Notes: a model not told the origin generated them from the sequence alone. A stretch of 64,000 nt of DNA from Anisus vortex (GCA_949126835.1 OX421498.1:36053799-36117798); one strand, 5' to 3'. Positions 47,089-58,787 are shown, counted from the first letter of the stretch. Numbers and translations are program-made.

Positions 47089-47217
47089 GTTGTAGCCACT
47101 GAGCTGTATAATTTTACTGGAATGCCCAATTTGTGAGGAACTTCACGACTATGAAGACATTAGGGCATAATGGACCAGGGTATAAGCCTATAGAGTCTAG
47201 AGCTCAGTGGCTACAAC
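47089..47217. repeat. small inverted repeat, possible MITE
   Basis: GTTGTAGCCACTGAGCT at 47089-47105 and AGCTCAGTGGCTACAAC at 47201-47217 are perfect inverse copies 95 bp apart. Target duplication is unclear. Confidence 0.6.
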
Positions 47218-47837
47218 GAAAGATCACGTTTTGAAATATAGCCTTTCTATATATAGGCTATATATATATTTTAATAAATGTCTGCCTCAGGTCGCCCTCT
47301 AAAAAATTAGATCTAAATAAAACAAGCGTAACTTTTTTAGATCTAGTAAAATCACAAATTTACTAAATTTAGGGGGGAAAAGATTAAAAGTAAAGTATTA
47401 TAATTTAATATGCTAATGTAGACTATAGGTATTAAATGAATTGTTTTTAAAATAGGCCTACTCAGAAATAAGCTTAGGCCTACATATTAGCCAATGGCCT
47501 ATAGTAAAGCGCATATAGCCTAGATCTAGAAATAGCCTTATAATACCTTTTTTTTTAATGAAGTGGGGCGCTTAACAAATTATTAAAAACAAAAACTTAG
47601 TCGACTCGCGTAAACCCCTTTTCTAAATGCAAGACTATACTTAACTTAAGACTTAGATCTAATATAAATATTAAGACACCAATATTATTTTTTTTACTCA
47701 TCAATAGCCTAATAGGCCCGTATTCTCTGAGCCATGTGTAATCTGTTGAATGATCGCGCACCGCACCGCTATTAAGTTGCGCTTTGCTTTATAGAACACA
47801 TTAGGATGTCTATGTATCTAAGGTCTTTGCATGTACA

Positions 47838-48041
47838 CAGGGGCGAAGCGACAGGCGGGGGGGGGGGGGGGGGGCTGAGGGGGGCTGAGCCTCCCCCCCC
47901 CCTCCTCGCCCTGGCATAAAACAAAAATTAACTTTTTTTGTAAAATAAGTACTAAAATCGCTAACAAAGTGGAAAATATTTGTCACGTAAATGTTCAGCA
48001 CCCCACCCCCACCCCGGAAACAATTTCTGGCTTCGCCTCTG
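47838..48041. mobile_element. hAT-type MITE with G runs
   Basis: The left end is CAGGGGCGAAGC and the right end GCTTCGCCTCTG. The 8-bp duplication CATGTACA lies at 47830-47837 and 48042-48049. A G run (47859-47873) and a C run follow just inside the left end. Confidence 0.92.
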
Positions 48042-48343
48042 CATGTACAGCATGCTTGATGTCTCATCGGGAGCGAATTTTAAACCAAAATAAAAGTTTT
48101 ATAGGATTATGCAATTGCCCAGATTGTATTTTTGTTACATGTAGGCCAATTTATTATTATATTTTCGAATGCATGCTCTTTGAAGGAATTATACATGTAA
48201 AATAACGCAACACATGCATTGCAAAAAATATGTATTTAATTAATATTCCTTCTATAACGCGTTAAGACTAAAAAAAAAAGGTATTCTCGATTAATTAAAA
48301 CACAACCCAGTAAATACATTTATATTTTATTTTACGAAATTAC

Positions 48344-48450
48344 CTCTCTTTGATCTGAACGCCTTGGCCTTGTAGGGCCTACTATCCGTTCAGTCGTTCA
48401 GTTAGTCCGTTTCACGACGTACGTCGCATTCGGTAGCCACCATTTTCCAG
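48344..48450 (-). promoter_or_regulatory. probable 5' untranslated exon and promoter of the host gene
   Basis: On the minus strand, 'CAAAGAGAG|GTAATTTCG' gives a fitting donor at 48343. Just upstream is 'GGAAAATGGTGGC', resembling a YY1-type CCAT core promoter motif, in a local CpG-richer patch (ACGACGTACGTCGCA). The next acceptor in order is at 45055. The start site itself is inferred. Confidence 0.4.
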
Positions 48451-48746
48451 ATCTCTCTGTCTGATCAAAATCTCTCAGTGTTATCCTAATCTCCACTGAT
48501 GGACTGCAAGCGTCTTCCTTGTGGGTTGCCGATTATCACGGAGCCAGTGTATATCTATGACGGGGCATTGTCCGTCAGTAGCGTGTTTGTTGTGAGTTGT
48601 TTTATATTGGGCGAATGATGACAGGGTGACCCGGCGTGTGTGTAGTAGGAAAGGCGGTTGCGAGTAGAGTTTGGTCGACGAAGGTTGTGCTAGTTTATAG
48701 TTATAGTGTTAGCTTTGTATTAGTACTGTGGATTGTGTAATTGTTT
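48451..48746. other. upstream intergenic DNA
   Basis: It is CpG-containing and less AT-rich than its surroundings, perhaps part of the promoter region. No gene on the plus strand is recognised. Confidence 0.35.
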
Positions 48747-48754
48747 ATATAGAG

Positions 48755-48943
48755 CAAGGATGTGCAACAGGCGGCCCGCGGGCCACAAAACGGCCCGCAA
48801 AGACTTTTAGAAGAGCTTCCAAAGGCATTTTTTTAAAAAATTAGTTGCATTTATAATTCAAATAAATTTTCATACTGTGTGGCCCGTCTTGTTGTATAAA
48901 ATTTCATATGCGGCCCAAAGCAGAAAAATGTTGCACACTCCTG
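48755..48943. mobile_element. hAT-type MITE
   Basis: The ends are CAAGGATGTGCAAC and GTTGCACACTCCTG, nearly inverse. The flanks ATATAGAG and GTATAGAG differ at one of eight bases. The interior contains 'GGCGGCCCGCGGGCC' and 'TGCGGCCCAAAGC'. Confidence 0.8.
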
Positions 48944-48959
48944 GTATAGAGGATTCAGA

Positions 48960-49335
48960 GACTTATATTTTTTAAGTTATATTTCACTCTTTCATTTCAT
49001 TCATTAAACGTCATTTATGAAACGGTGTGTTTCTTGGTGTGTACTAACAGTGTTACGATTTTAATCAGTAGCCTACTCGTTTAAAGAACTCGCACGTCAC
49101 ACTGATCATGGAGAGTCCTTGTCTCCCTTTCCCCATTCTTTGGTTTCCAAGGGAAGGTAACCATGACAGATGTGTGTTTTCTGGTATCGCAAGTAAATGA
49201 CCTGTCCATCTTACTTTTGATCATGACCGTCATTGTTGGTACGTCACACCGTTCGAGAAATTCTTAGATTATCATGTGATTGAAGTAATTTATGACCAGA
49301 ATCTTCCTTTTTAGACACTTTGGTTGCAAACATTT
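48960..49335. other. intergenic DNA
   Basis: I see nothing in it. Confidence 0.35.
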
Positions 49336-49339
49336 TGTC

Positions 49340-49460
49340 TGTGCCGGCTGGTCCTGTGGTTAGTTCACCGGACTCTCAACCGACATGACGCGGGTTCTAT
49401 CCTGCCGCCGACCGATCCCTGCAGGAGTTTTCGTCCTAGTAGACGTGATAATCTTGAAAA
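49340..49460 (+). mobile_element. tRNA-derived SINE, family B
   Basis: The head is GTGCCGGCTGGTCCTGTGGT, with an A-box-like TGGTCCTGTGGTTAG. The B-box-like 'GCGGGTTCTATCC' is near 49391, then 'TCCTAGTAGACGTGATAATC'. The tail is shorter than in the copy at 49.93 kb. Confidence 0.75.
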
Positions 49461-49933
49461 ATCACACAGTTTTTTTTAAATTATGTGTGTAGTTTTATGG
49501 CAAGATTGATCGCTGTCGTGGCCCAGATTTTCCTCATTATTTGGACGGTCATTATAGTATCAAACCCAAACCTTTGATCTTTAAAGTCTACACCTTCTTT
49601 CTTTGTCATTGTTACAAAAAGTTACTTCTTCAATTGGTTTTCCACCCAGTGTGTAGTTTGGTCGCCCTGTAGACACTCATGTTTTTTTTTCTCTCTTTTT
49701 GCGTAGAAGTGAATTTTTCAGATTCTAATGCTAGTCATTTTGTCATCTTGTGCTGCTGGATGTGTGGCAGCAGTTAACGCAACATTATCTGCATTGGCGA
49801 GAGCAGTGAGCTAGATACCATCTAACCGTGAAACGCAAAAGCGTGGGCCATTTATAGACTGCTGCGTAATACAGTTTATTACTATAATAAATTGGAGCGG
49901 AAATAATACGCATCAGTGTCTTACACCAGTGAA

Positions 49934-50105
49934 GCCGGCTGGTCCAGCGGTTAGTTCACCGGCCTGTCAACCAAAAACGAACTGAAAGGTCGCGGGTTAT
50001 ATCCCTGCCACCGACGGATCCCTGTCGCCCTGCAGGAGTTTTGGGCCTAGTGGACGTAATAATCTTCTATCTAGAAGGAACGTCTGTAAACTTATAAAGA
50101 TAATG
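49934..50105 (+). mobile_element. tRNA-derived SINE, family B, fullest copy
   Basis: It has the head GCCGGCTGGTCCAGCGGTTA, the B-box-like CGGGTTATATCC, the body 'GGAGTTTTGGGCCTAGTGGA', and the tail 'CTAGAAGGAACGTCTGTAAA' plus CTTATAAAGAT. The tail is shared with the 3' end of the LINE at 14.76 kb. Confidence 0.8.
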
Positions 50106-50109
50106 CTAA

Positions 50110-51665
50110 ACTCTTTAGTGCACCCACCTACCCATCGTCAGTGTCCATTTATGTATTCCGGTAATTGGTTTTTCCCCCTAGTACTGTGTTCAACTAAAGG
50201 GACTGTATGCTTTGAGGTCAGAATGTCGTGATCACTAGGGTTGATTCAGGTATTTCAGCATAATACTGTCTGGTACAAAATACAAAGAAATGCCGGGCAT
50301 GTATAACAATAATATACTCAAGTTTCCATGTCGGGATACACAGGAGGGGAATGTGTCGGGTATTTTCTGAAAATGTATCTGGCAACTTAAATCTTGCTGG
50401 ATTCTATTTGGCACAAAAATCTCCCCCCCCCCCCCAAAAAAAAAAAAAAAAAAAAAAAAACACACGGAGAAGACGACTGGTCAGTGAGCTGGGCAACACA
50501 TTAAATAGTATATCATGCAGTTCTGCTTCACCTATTTTATATAAAGATCTAGGCCTATATTTAATATGGGGAAATGCAAAGTCGATGTCTATATGATGTG
50601 TATACGTGTGTGGGGGGTGCGCGCATTATGTCAGTGTTTGCCTGAGTGTTCGTATGTGTGTTTACAGCTGTGTTTGTTAGGGTGAAGATAAAAGAAGTGG
50701 AGGGTAAAAAAAAAAGAGAGGAGGCGGAAGGGAGAGAAAAATAGAGAGAAGACAGATAAAGAGAGAAGGGTCAGTATAAACGATAAACTTTTCATGTCTT
50801 TTCTGAAGTAATTGAGAAGAATACTATCTTAGGCTATATTCTACCTTACTGGACAATTGTAGATAAAAGTACTTTTACATTTTAAATACATTCAAAACGG
50901 TAATAACCTGTTTATATTTACCTTTACCTGTAAAAGTTTAATTGAGAAAAGTCAATTATAACATTTATATTTAGCCTACAATGACATATTTTGAGCTATA
51001 CAATTATAATTTTGAATCTTTATAATAGGCTATAGGATTTTATACGCCTATGTTAGCTATCCATTTAGTTATCCTCTCTAAATTCGCCCATTTTACAAAT
51101 TCACCGGGGGTAGGGTTGTAATAACATAATAACGTAACCCCGCGAACGGATGAGTTTTATTGCAATAACACTGACAGAGTAGGTGTAAAAATGGGTTCAT
51201 CTCAATTAATTGACCTTAACTTATCGTCCCTTAGCAGCACTTGCAGCAGCAAGCGTTCTTTAACCTCTCCAGTTATGTCCCCCTGGTCTTATCTGTGTTA
51301 AGTTCAACAGAACTCCGTGTAAACTTTGGTCTCAAAATGACATTGAATTAGACACTATTCGTAATCAATGGGCCCTCCATAGATCTATATGCCGTTAACA
51401 ACCTAGGGGAGGGAGGGAAGGGAGGGGAGTCAAACTTTTGTGACGAGGAGTTTGTGTGGGTGGGTTTAACCGTGCGACATCAAATAAAAATTTGCATCAT
51501 TCAATAAAATTGCCACTTAGACATATTTTACTTCAATTGACTAAACTAATTATAGTGTTTATTGTAATACTTATACGACAATAACAACACATATGAATTG
51601 AAACATGCACATTCTGAAATAGGAAATATGGTGTGTATATTTATTTGTTGTTATTGTTTGTTTGT
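50110..51665. other. intergenic DNA
   Basis: A C run then A run lies at 50407-50460, and a purine-rich GA block at 50690-50770. There is no gene. Confidence 0.4.
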
Positions 51666-51666
51666 T

Positions 51667-51668
<2 letters not shown>

Positions 51669-51715
<47 letters not shown>

Positions 51716-51734
51716 GGGGGGGGGGGGGGGGGGG
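51669..51734. repeat. T46 followed by G20 tract
   Basis: A 46-base T run directly abuts a 20-base G run. Such tracts are error-prone in sequencing, so true lengths are uncertain. Confidence 0.9.
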
Positions 51735-51739
51735 CTGCA

Positions 51740-52925
51740 GAGCTATTTGACTTCATATCGGAACAGGACGATGGGGAAGGGGCGGGGAGGCTGAGAGCTC
51801 GTGACGACTTGTGATGTTTGGGAGGGGGAGGGAAGGAATGGACTGGAGGCAAAAATTAGTAGTAAAAAAATCGCCTGAGGTCATTTACGGAGATTTACAT
51901 TTCTAAATTGATCATAGTATCTAAGTTCTAAATATAATCGTAGTTCGATAGAGCCTGTGTGTTAGTTGTTTCTGTGTGTGTTTGTTCGCTGGCGTCAGGC
52001 TGATTACTTCTGTGCACTATAAATTCCTGAAAGGGTATCGCGTCTATTTAAAAAAAAATCGATGACGCAAAAATGTGAAAAGTGTCGTAATGGAATATTT
52101 AGAATACATATATAGACCCTATGCACAAAACAAATCAATCTAATGTTCTTGGGTTCAAATCCCGTGTTGTTGTTGTTTCATGTTGTAGGCTAGCATCCAA
52201 ATCCCCTCGTACGCTCTGTCGTGGTCAGTGATGAGACTGTTGACACGTTTTCATTAGCCAGTAAGCTTTTTAAAAAAAACCATAACATTCGTATATGCAT
52301 TCAGATTTCGATTCATGTCATTACCATATTAGGACAACTGCTGTGTAGTATCTACAACAAACAATTGGCCTAGGCTACATATGCTGTAGGCCCTAATAAG
52401 AGATTGTGAAGCGACTACACAATAGGCCTACCTATAACTCTGCCTTTATCAGAAAAGTTGGAAAGACTCTATAGATACTCCGATCTATTTATAAAAATAA
52501 TGTAAATATGTGTCAAAATGTATAGCCTACCTATAGGCCTATGAAGTATGTGCATTAACAAGTTACCCTTGATCCCGGATAGTGATATACTGGCTTAATG
52601 CTAACTTTTGTTGTGATCTTAGTTTGTTATGTTAAAAGAAAATGGGTCGACGCTAACACACACACACACACACTTTTTGTTATAATATTTTTTTTTCATT
52701 ACTTATCTTTGTACCACTTTATATATCTCTTTATCTGCTAATATATTCATCCAGCCTATTTATTTATTTTACTATTTTCTTATTTTTCTTCTTATGAATA
52801 ATTTGTATGTTTAACGTTATTGGTAAAATTTATAGTGCAATAGCCTACATTTTTTTTATAATTTCTATTAATCTGAGCTATTAATAAACTAATTAATGTT
52901 GTAGAGATCTATCGACATTTAAGAG
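51740..52925. other. intergenic DNA
   Basis: A (CA)n patch lies at 52655-52671. No gene is seen. Confidence 0.4.
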
Positions 52926-52929
52926 TTGA

Positions 52930-52958
52930 TATATATATATATACATATAGAATACAGG

Positions 52959-53026
<68 letters not shown>
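52930..53026. repeat. (TA)n microsatellite
   Basis: Nearly pure TA, interrupted once by 'CATATAGAATACAGGCC'. The TA run after 52963 is over 60 bp and could extrude as a cruciform. Confidence 0.95.
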
Positions 53027-53028
<2 letters not shown>

Positions 53029-53029
53029 C

Positions 53030-53900
53030 CTATATATAATTTGCGGTTATTTGTGTAGGCCTAAGTTTGGCCTGTGTGGGGATATATATTCCTATCCTTA
53101 CATTTTCTTACACTTGCATTTCTAATAGGGCCTAATGTTGTTGCCATTTTCCAAGTATTAGCTTAACTACTGTATGGTTATTTGTGTGGATGACTTTAAA
53201 GGAGAACTTGGCATAAATACAATCACTACTTACTAGGACCTTCCGATTGCCACGTAGGCCTATAGGCTACAGCTGTCAAATCTATAGGCGGTTCTAACCA
53301 ACTGTAATATTTTTAAACCTAAGATAAGAAAATAAACTTGACATCAAACTTTGTGTGCATTGACCTGAAAAAATATAGAATTTTCCAAAAAAAAACAAAA
53401 AAAAACTGGCTACTATTTCTGCTGCTCTTGTAGGCGTACAATGGCAAAAGAGGGATCCTATAAATAAATCCAGTAGTTCCTGTCTAGCTTGTGTTATTGT
53501 TTTTTATCGTGTTTATATATGCCTACATTGATCTAGAGAGGCTCTATAATGCCGACATGCCTATATTGAATGTAGCCTATAACTTTTTCAAAACTTCATC
53601 GTTCTTTTTACCAATAGATCGATAGTAGGCTTAAATTCACATTTAGACCTATATATTAATAAGGTTTTAGTTGATTCTAGAAAAAAATATATGATTGAAA
53701 TCAACACCAGATAAAGGCTTAATTAAGGCCTAGACCTCTATTCCAAAGTCCCGAATGAGTCACAGAGCGCGACCAAAAAATGTTTACAAAGGTCTTGACC
53801 AGAGACTATCCAGGTCTAACATATCCATTATAAAAAGTTGAAGTGGGCAGACAATTGACTGAACTGGTCAGAGAAACTATCGAAACCTACACTAGTTTAA
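53030..53900. other. intergenic DNA
   Basis: AT-rich; I see nothing further. Confidence 0.35.
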
Positions 53901-53902
53901 GG

Positions 53903-54108
53903 ATCGGCAGCTTACGACACGCGTGCTAAACTTGCGCTAGACTTGGCACGCAGAGCATTGTTCCGTGACCCCCCTCACCTTACAATTCTTAAAATGCAGT
54001 TCAAGTCTCTTCTACAAGAAACTTAGTGTTACTGCAGGATGACTTTTAGGCTGCTGGCAAACTGAAAAAATTAGACATCTTACTTTGGTACACTATTATC
54101 AAAGGGTT
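53903..54108. mobile_element. worn copy of the MITE family at 8673
   Basis: 'GGCACGCAGAGCATTGTTCC' and 'TTACTTTGGTACACTATTAT' followed by CAAAGGGTTGG match the interior and right half of the 8673 element. The ends are eroded. Confidence 0.6.
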
Positions 54109-54109
54109 G

Positions 54110-55031
54110 GGTGAACCTCTCAGCGGGCCCACTACGTCGCATCGACGGGGAAAAAACCTGGTTTCAATGGTTTTTCGTGGTTTCCACGTTTTTTTCCACG
54201 GTTGATACGACCTGCTGTGCCCGCTGGGCTTGCACTAGATAATGATGGAATGTCCTTAAATTTTCTATTAACTACTAGGTTGGTCACAATCATGTTTAGG
54301 CATAGGCTGGCATATATTAGGACAGAGAATGAGATTTTTAAAAACATAAATATTTCCAACAATTACATAATATCATGTATATATTTATGCTTAATTAAAG
54401 AAGAGAAGCATAAAAACTCGTTTGAATGTAATTAGCATGTACGGTATGACTATTAATTAATGAGCGCCTTGTCCTTGAATGCTCTTCGATAATTTTTCAA
54501 TGTCTGGTACATATTTAGTTACTTCTGGTCAAGTGTAAGTGACCTCTTTGCCAAGGCTTAAAACAGCTTTAACTTGCGATAAAATAGGTTCACATGTGTA
54601 AGTTGAACCAAAAGCGGAAACCAGTTGAGAATAGCAGATGACTTACCAAAGCAGCTTCCTTCGAGATTTTTTCGCAAATTGACACATTTTGATGGCTAAT
54701 TTAATTTTATGTTAAAAATTCAACTTGCTGCATTTTACAATAGCTAATATACTGCCATAAAAGAATATAAAAGATCCAGATCTAAGAAGTAGTAAGATCA
54801 CGCCAGTCCGTCTTGATGTGGTTTGAAAACATGAGTGCTTCAATATAGGCCTACTTCTGGGAAAAAAAAAATCTTTCTATCTTAGTGTGCATTAAATAAG
54901 GGAAGTAGTTAAAATCATTTCAAATTGATTTCAAGGCAAGATGTATCCAGTTTCAATGCAAATTCATTTTAGTGGTCTAAGAGTTAGTGCTGTTTGACTG
55001 TTTGACCCAAGTTCAACTCATTTGAAATGTG
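54110..55031. other. intergenic DNA
   Basis: A short foldback between 'AGCGGGCCCA' (54122) and 'TGCCCGCTGG' (54218) is the only structure. The 76-codon frames here are not gene-like. Confidence 0.35.
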
Positions 55032-55039
55032 CTGCTATG

Positions 55040-55365
55040 CAGGGCAGTATTTAGGATTGTGGGGGCCCTGTTCCCAAATTTTTGTGGGGGCCCCTCATGG
55101 CCTCGCCCCTGCCTTTCACCTACCTCAGAAAAATGCCGTAAATTCATGTTACATTCTTTAAAATCATAAATAAATTGTATGTTGCACATAGCTTGGTTGG
55201 ACTGGAGCACTTAAAATTGAGGGGAATAAATGAATTTTATTTTACATTTTAAACGAAATAATGGGCATGTGACTAAAAATTTCTTTTTGGGATGTGTGGG
55301 GGCCCCTTTTATGTGGGGGCCCCTGTTCCAATGGAACATGTGGAACATGCCTGAATACGCCACTG
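55040..55365. mobile_element. hAT-type MITE with perfect 8-bp duplication
   Basis: The ends are CAGGGCAGTATTTAGG and CCTGAATACGCCACTG, inverse with a few changes. The duplication CTGCTATG lies at 55032-55039 and 55366-55373. 'GTGGGGGCCCC' repeats occur in both halves. Confidence 0.92.
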
Positions 55366-55752
55366 CTGCTATGTCATCCAGAAACATCGGCTTCAACAGT
55401 CAGTTATGCAAGACTTAACCTCGTCTAAGGTAACGAACATTGTGTGCAATAACAGATCTCTATATTCCGTATCACTCTCTTGTAGAAGAGTCTTGATTAG
55501 CCTGTAAATCATTAATAGGTGAGAAACTATAAAATCGACTACGTTAACAATAGATTCAAGCACAGATCGCGAGTCCAACGATGAGATCTTTGCACACAAA
55601 TTTCCCTGAACTTTAACACTTTACATACAGCGTGACTTTCATGTGATAGCTTGCATTGAAAAATCTCTTGCTGGCATGACACCGAAAATCGCTCTGCGTG
55701 ACAAGTTTGGCATGCATGTCTTAGGTTGCCGCCGACCCCTAATCTAGTAGAT

Positions 55753-56422
55753 CAGTGATCGTCAACCTTTTGATAATAGTCTGCCAAAGTAGGATTTTTT
55801 ATTCCCTCCGCTTGCCAAGAGTTTATTACCACATTGAACAAACATCGGATAGACCGCCTAATAAACAAAGCCTCTCGTACTACACAGACAGAATTACCAT
55901 CTCTTGCGGATATTTTCAGTTCAAGGTGCCTGTCTATGATTGATAAAATCCTCCAAGATCATGCACACCCGCTTCATGATAGCTACATAAGATCTAGTCG
56001 AAGTGGTCGGCTTCTTTCTATAAGGGCAAGAACAGAGAGATTTAAGAACTCTTTTGTTCCACTGTCAGTAAGACTCTTTCAAAAGAATCACCTTTCAGCC
56101 AGGAAATACGATGGCTCAATAGCTGACTCCTAAATAATAGGCCTACTTTTTTTCTTGTATGATAAATGGTATGATAATGTGCGTGAATGTCTATTGTGTT
56201 TGAGTACAAATGGTTCTTTAATATTGTTTTAGGTATGCTGAAAAAACGGAATTTATGTAATCAAGTCAATTTTCCATTCTTATCTTATCTTATCTTATTA
56301 AATATCCTGTTCTAGCACTAGTTTTCTTGTAGAAAAGTGAAAAGACTCGATTTCCCTTTCTCTTTTTAAAAATCTTCCGCGTGCCAACTTTGGCACGTGT
56401 TTCGTATGTTGCCGACCTCTAG
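55753..56422. mobile_element. MITE of the 8673 family, split by a LINE fragment
   Basis: The left half (CAGTGATCGTCAACC onward, to about 55823) and the right half ('CGTGCCAACTTTGGCACGTG' to 'GTTGCCGACCTCTAG') belong to the 8673 family. Between them lies a LINE 3' fragment. A partial right half of another copy lies just upstream at 55690-55742. Confidence 0.6.
55826..56297 (+). pseudogene. LINE 3' fragment with C-terminal ORF piece
   Basis: The frame at 55834-56133 encodes INKASRTTQTELPSLADI, then 'KILQDHAHPLHD' and 'IRARTERFKNSFVPLSVRL'. This is the usual C-terminal end of a LINE reverse transcriptase ORF, ending with a natural stop. A 3' tail follows, ending in (TTATC)n at 56279-56297, as several LINE clades do. 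The 5' part is missing, so this is a dead, 5'-truncated copy. It is a different LINE from the one at 14.76 kb. Confidence 0.72.
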
Positions 56423-56424
56423 TC

Positions 56425-57265
56425 TAGATTTTCTCTGAGCTTTTACCATTTGTCTCGATGAAGCATGAAAAGGACTATTATTCCACCTTTATATAATTTT
56501 TGTCCATTTTTTACGTTGCACTTACACCTCGCCATCTGTTGTCGTTTTTTTTGTGTGTAAGAAACATCAGAAGTGCAATCGAAAATATATGCAGAAATAC
56601 TTGCTCTTCTTGATTCAATCGATGGCTTTCTTTCTCGCCTGTTGTGACCAAATGCACACGGCGGTAAAGGTTGGTAAGTGGTGGCACAAGCATTAGTAGC
56701 AAAAAAAGTATAAAGTAGCTTACGTTCCTGTTGCTACAGCTGTAAAATAGCCTATAAAAAACAACACACATTTTAAAACGCACTTTGGCAATATATTTTA
56801 TGTTTTATTAGCTTTTTATTATTTTATTTTTTTCCCTTCTCTTTCTTGTTCTAAGTGCCTCTCAAAATGCCGCTGGAACTTGGGACCTACTGTCCCCCCT
56901 ACCCTTGATACGTGTCACTGTTTTAAAGTCTGTAGGCCTATTACGTATTACGCAGGGCTTTCATTTACAGAACGTGCAAGTCTGTTCACACAATATATTT
57001 TTTTTATAACGATTGCTAAAATTAAGTTAAAACAGCGGATGTGTTATATGTTTTCAACTCGTGCAAACATATTTCTACGACGAAAGCCTTATGTGATGGT
57101 TGAAAAAAAAAAAGACAAAAAACAAAAAATATCAACCAACAAAGAACACGTGCAATAATCGACGAAGTGGTGAAATGATGGTGGTGGGGATAGTTGAAGG
57201 GTAGAGTGCACTAGTGCACAGGAACGCTAAAGAAAACGTACCAATCAAGCTAATTAATTTCACTT
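56425..57265. other. intergenic DNA up to the Polinton border
   Basis: Overlapping short frames at 56511-57158 show no domain. I call nothing. Confidence 0.4.
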
Positions 57266-57269
57266 GGGC

Positions 57270-57900
57270 AGTAGTAGTATAGGAGGTAGGAATGGGGTAG
57301 GATGACCCGTCACCCGCCAGCGGGTGGCGGGTGACCTAGTGACCTAGTTACTCCGTGACCCCCGTGACCTAGTGACCCCGTGACCTAGTGACCCTTTGAC
57401 CCGGAAGTGACCTTTGGCCCCGGAAGTGGCCCTACCGGAAGTGACGTCATCAAAGATGGCGTCTTGTCGTGTTGTTACACGACCAGCCGTGACCTAGTGA
57501 CCTTTTGACCTAGTGACCTAGTGCCCTTTTGACCTCTTGACCCTGCTCCTCAGTTGAACCAAGATGGCGTCTTGTCGTGTTGTTTCACGACCTTATTTTT
57601 TCAAGATGGCGGAAACAACATGGCGACTTCTCGTATTGTTACAGGAGCTTTGTTTCACATGATTTTATCACGTGCTTATTTATAGTATTACACGTGATTA
57701 TTTTATAGTATTACAATTGATCACGTAGTTTAATTATTACACGTGATTAATTATTATTACACGTGATTTAATTATAGTGTGTAGTGTTATTTTATTACAT
57801 GTGATTTTGATCACGTGATTTAATTATTACACGTGATTTTGATCACGTGATTTTATTATTACACGTGATTTTGACCACGTGATTTTATTAAAGGTATCTA
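57270..57900. repeat. candidate left terminal repeat region of the Polinton
   Basis: The sequence AGTAGTAGTATAGGAGGTAG at 57270 starts a compositionally distinct block. A hairpin pairs CACCCGCC (57311) with GGCGGGTG (57326). Dense direct repeats of GTGACCTAGTGACC and TTTTGACC follow to about 57545, then two 'AAGATGGCGTCTTGTCGTGT' copies, then about nine CACGTG palindromes within TTACACGTGATTTTGATCAC-like units (57668-57890). Polintons have terminal inverted repeats of hundreds of bases starting with AG; the partner repeat is outside the window, so the exact end is inferred. Confidence 0.5.
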
Positions 57901-58166
57901 ATATATCTACAACAAGTACAACAGTACGACAGCCATATAGAAAAAACAAAAATTAGTTTTAAAATTATATATGCTTTTATTTGTGCTCAATACTTATCAA
58001 AGAACTCCCCAGTTAAATTATTAGCCAATCCGAGCATCGTGTAGGAGGCGCCAGAGCCTTTCAATTATGTGTTGATTGGCCATTATTCTATGAGAAATAG
58101 AAAAAATATGTATTAGTAAAATATTTAAAAATAGAATCACACAACTAAAACATAACATTTCTCATA
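57901..58166 (+). promoter_or_regulatory. AT-rich leader upstream of the Polinton gene cluster
   Basis: Between the CACGTG-rich block and the first ATG lie 266 bases without an ORF. The last 80 are very AT-rich (TATGTATTAGTAAAATATTT), suited to a promoter for the nine-gene cluster. No defined element is certain. Confidence 0.35.
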
Positions 58167-58787
58167 ATGGATCCAAGGTGGAAACATCCCTTTACAGCGC
58201 TTATAGCCGGCCCAACCGGTAGCGGTAAAACAGTATTTGTAAACAAATTACTGGCGCATCTATCAGACATGGTGGACCCTGTACCAGAAGAGATCATTTG
58301 GTGTTATGGAGAATGGCAACCGATATACGAGACCATGAAAGGTGTTCAATTTGTGGAAGGTCTTCCTGATATGGAACAATGGGGGGTCGGGGATAAGAAA
58401 CGTCGTCTGGTTGTCATAGATGATTTGATGGCCGAAACAGATAATCGGATTACGAAACTGTTTACTAAAGGGAGTCATCACCGAGATATCAGTGTTTTAT
58501 ACATTGTACAAAACTTGTTTGGAAAAAACAAAGAACAAAGAACCATCAGTTTAAATTCTCATTACATAGTGCTCTTTAAAAACCCTCGCGACGGAGCACA
58601 GATTACAAATTTGGCTAAACAAATGTACCCTGGGCGTGTTTCTTATGTACAAGAAAGTTTTAAAGATGCAACAGCGACCCCTCATGGTTATTTACTGCTC
58701 GACCTTCGACAAGACACGCCGGATCACTTGCGCTTACGGAGTAATATATTTCCTTACGAGAAACAAGTAGTCTACGTACCTAAATAA
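58167..58787 (+). CDS. A32/FtsK-HerA-type genome-packaging ATPase
   Basis: This 206-residue protein has Walker A GPTGSGKT at residues 15-22 and Walker B RRLVVIDDL at 79-87. It also has a sensor-like stretch LYIVQNLF at about 111-118, as in A32-like ATPases of Polintons and large DNA viruses. It would pump the element's DNA into preformed capsids. It is slightly short for the family (often 200-280). The ATG follows an AT-rich leader. The stop TAA is followed directly by the ATG of the next gene, so the two may share a transcript. Confidence 0.92.
   Translation: MDPRWKHPFTALIAGPTGSGKTVFVNKLLAHLSDMVDPVPEEIIWCYGEWQPIYETMKGVQFVEGLPDMEQWGVGDKKRRLVVIDDLMAETDNRITKLFTKGSHHRDISVLYIVQNLFGKNKEQRTISLNSHYIVLFKNPRDGAQITNLAKQMYPGRVSYVQESFKDATATPHGYLLLDLRQDTPDHLRLRSNIFPYEKQVVYVPK

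Noticed and set aside
54122..54228. Short foldback as a transposon
   Set aside because: The paired arms are about 10 bp, with no target duplication and no second copy.
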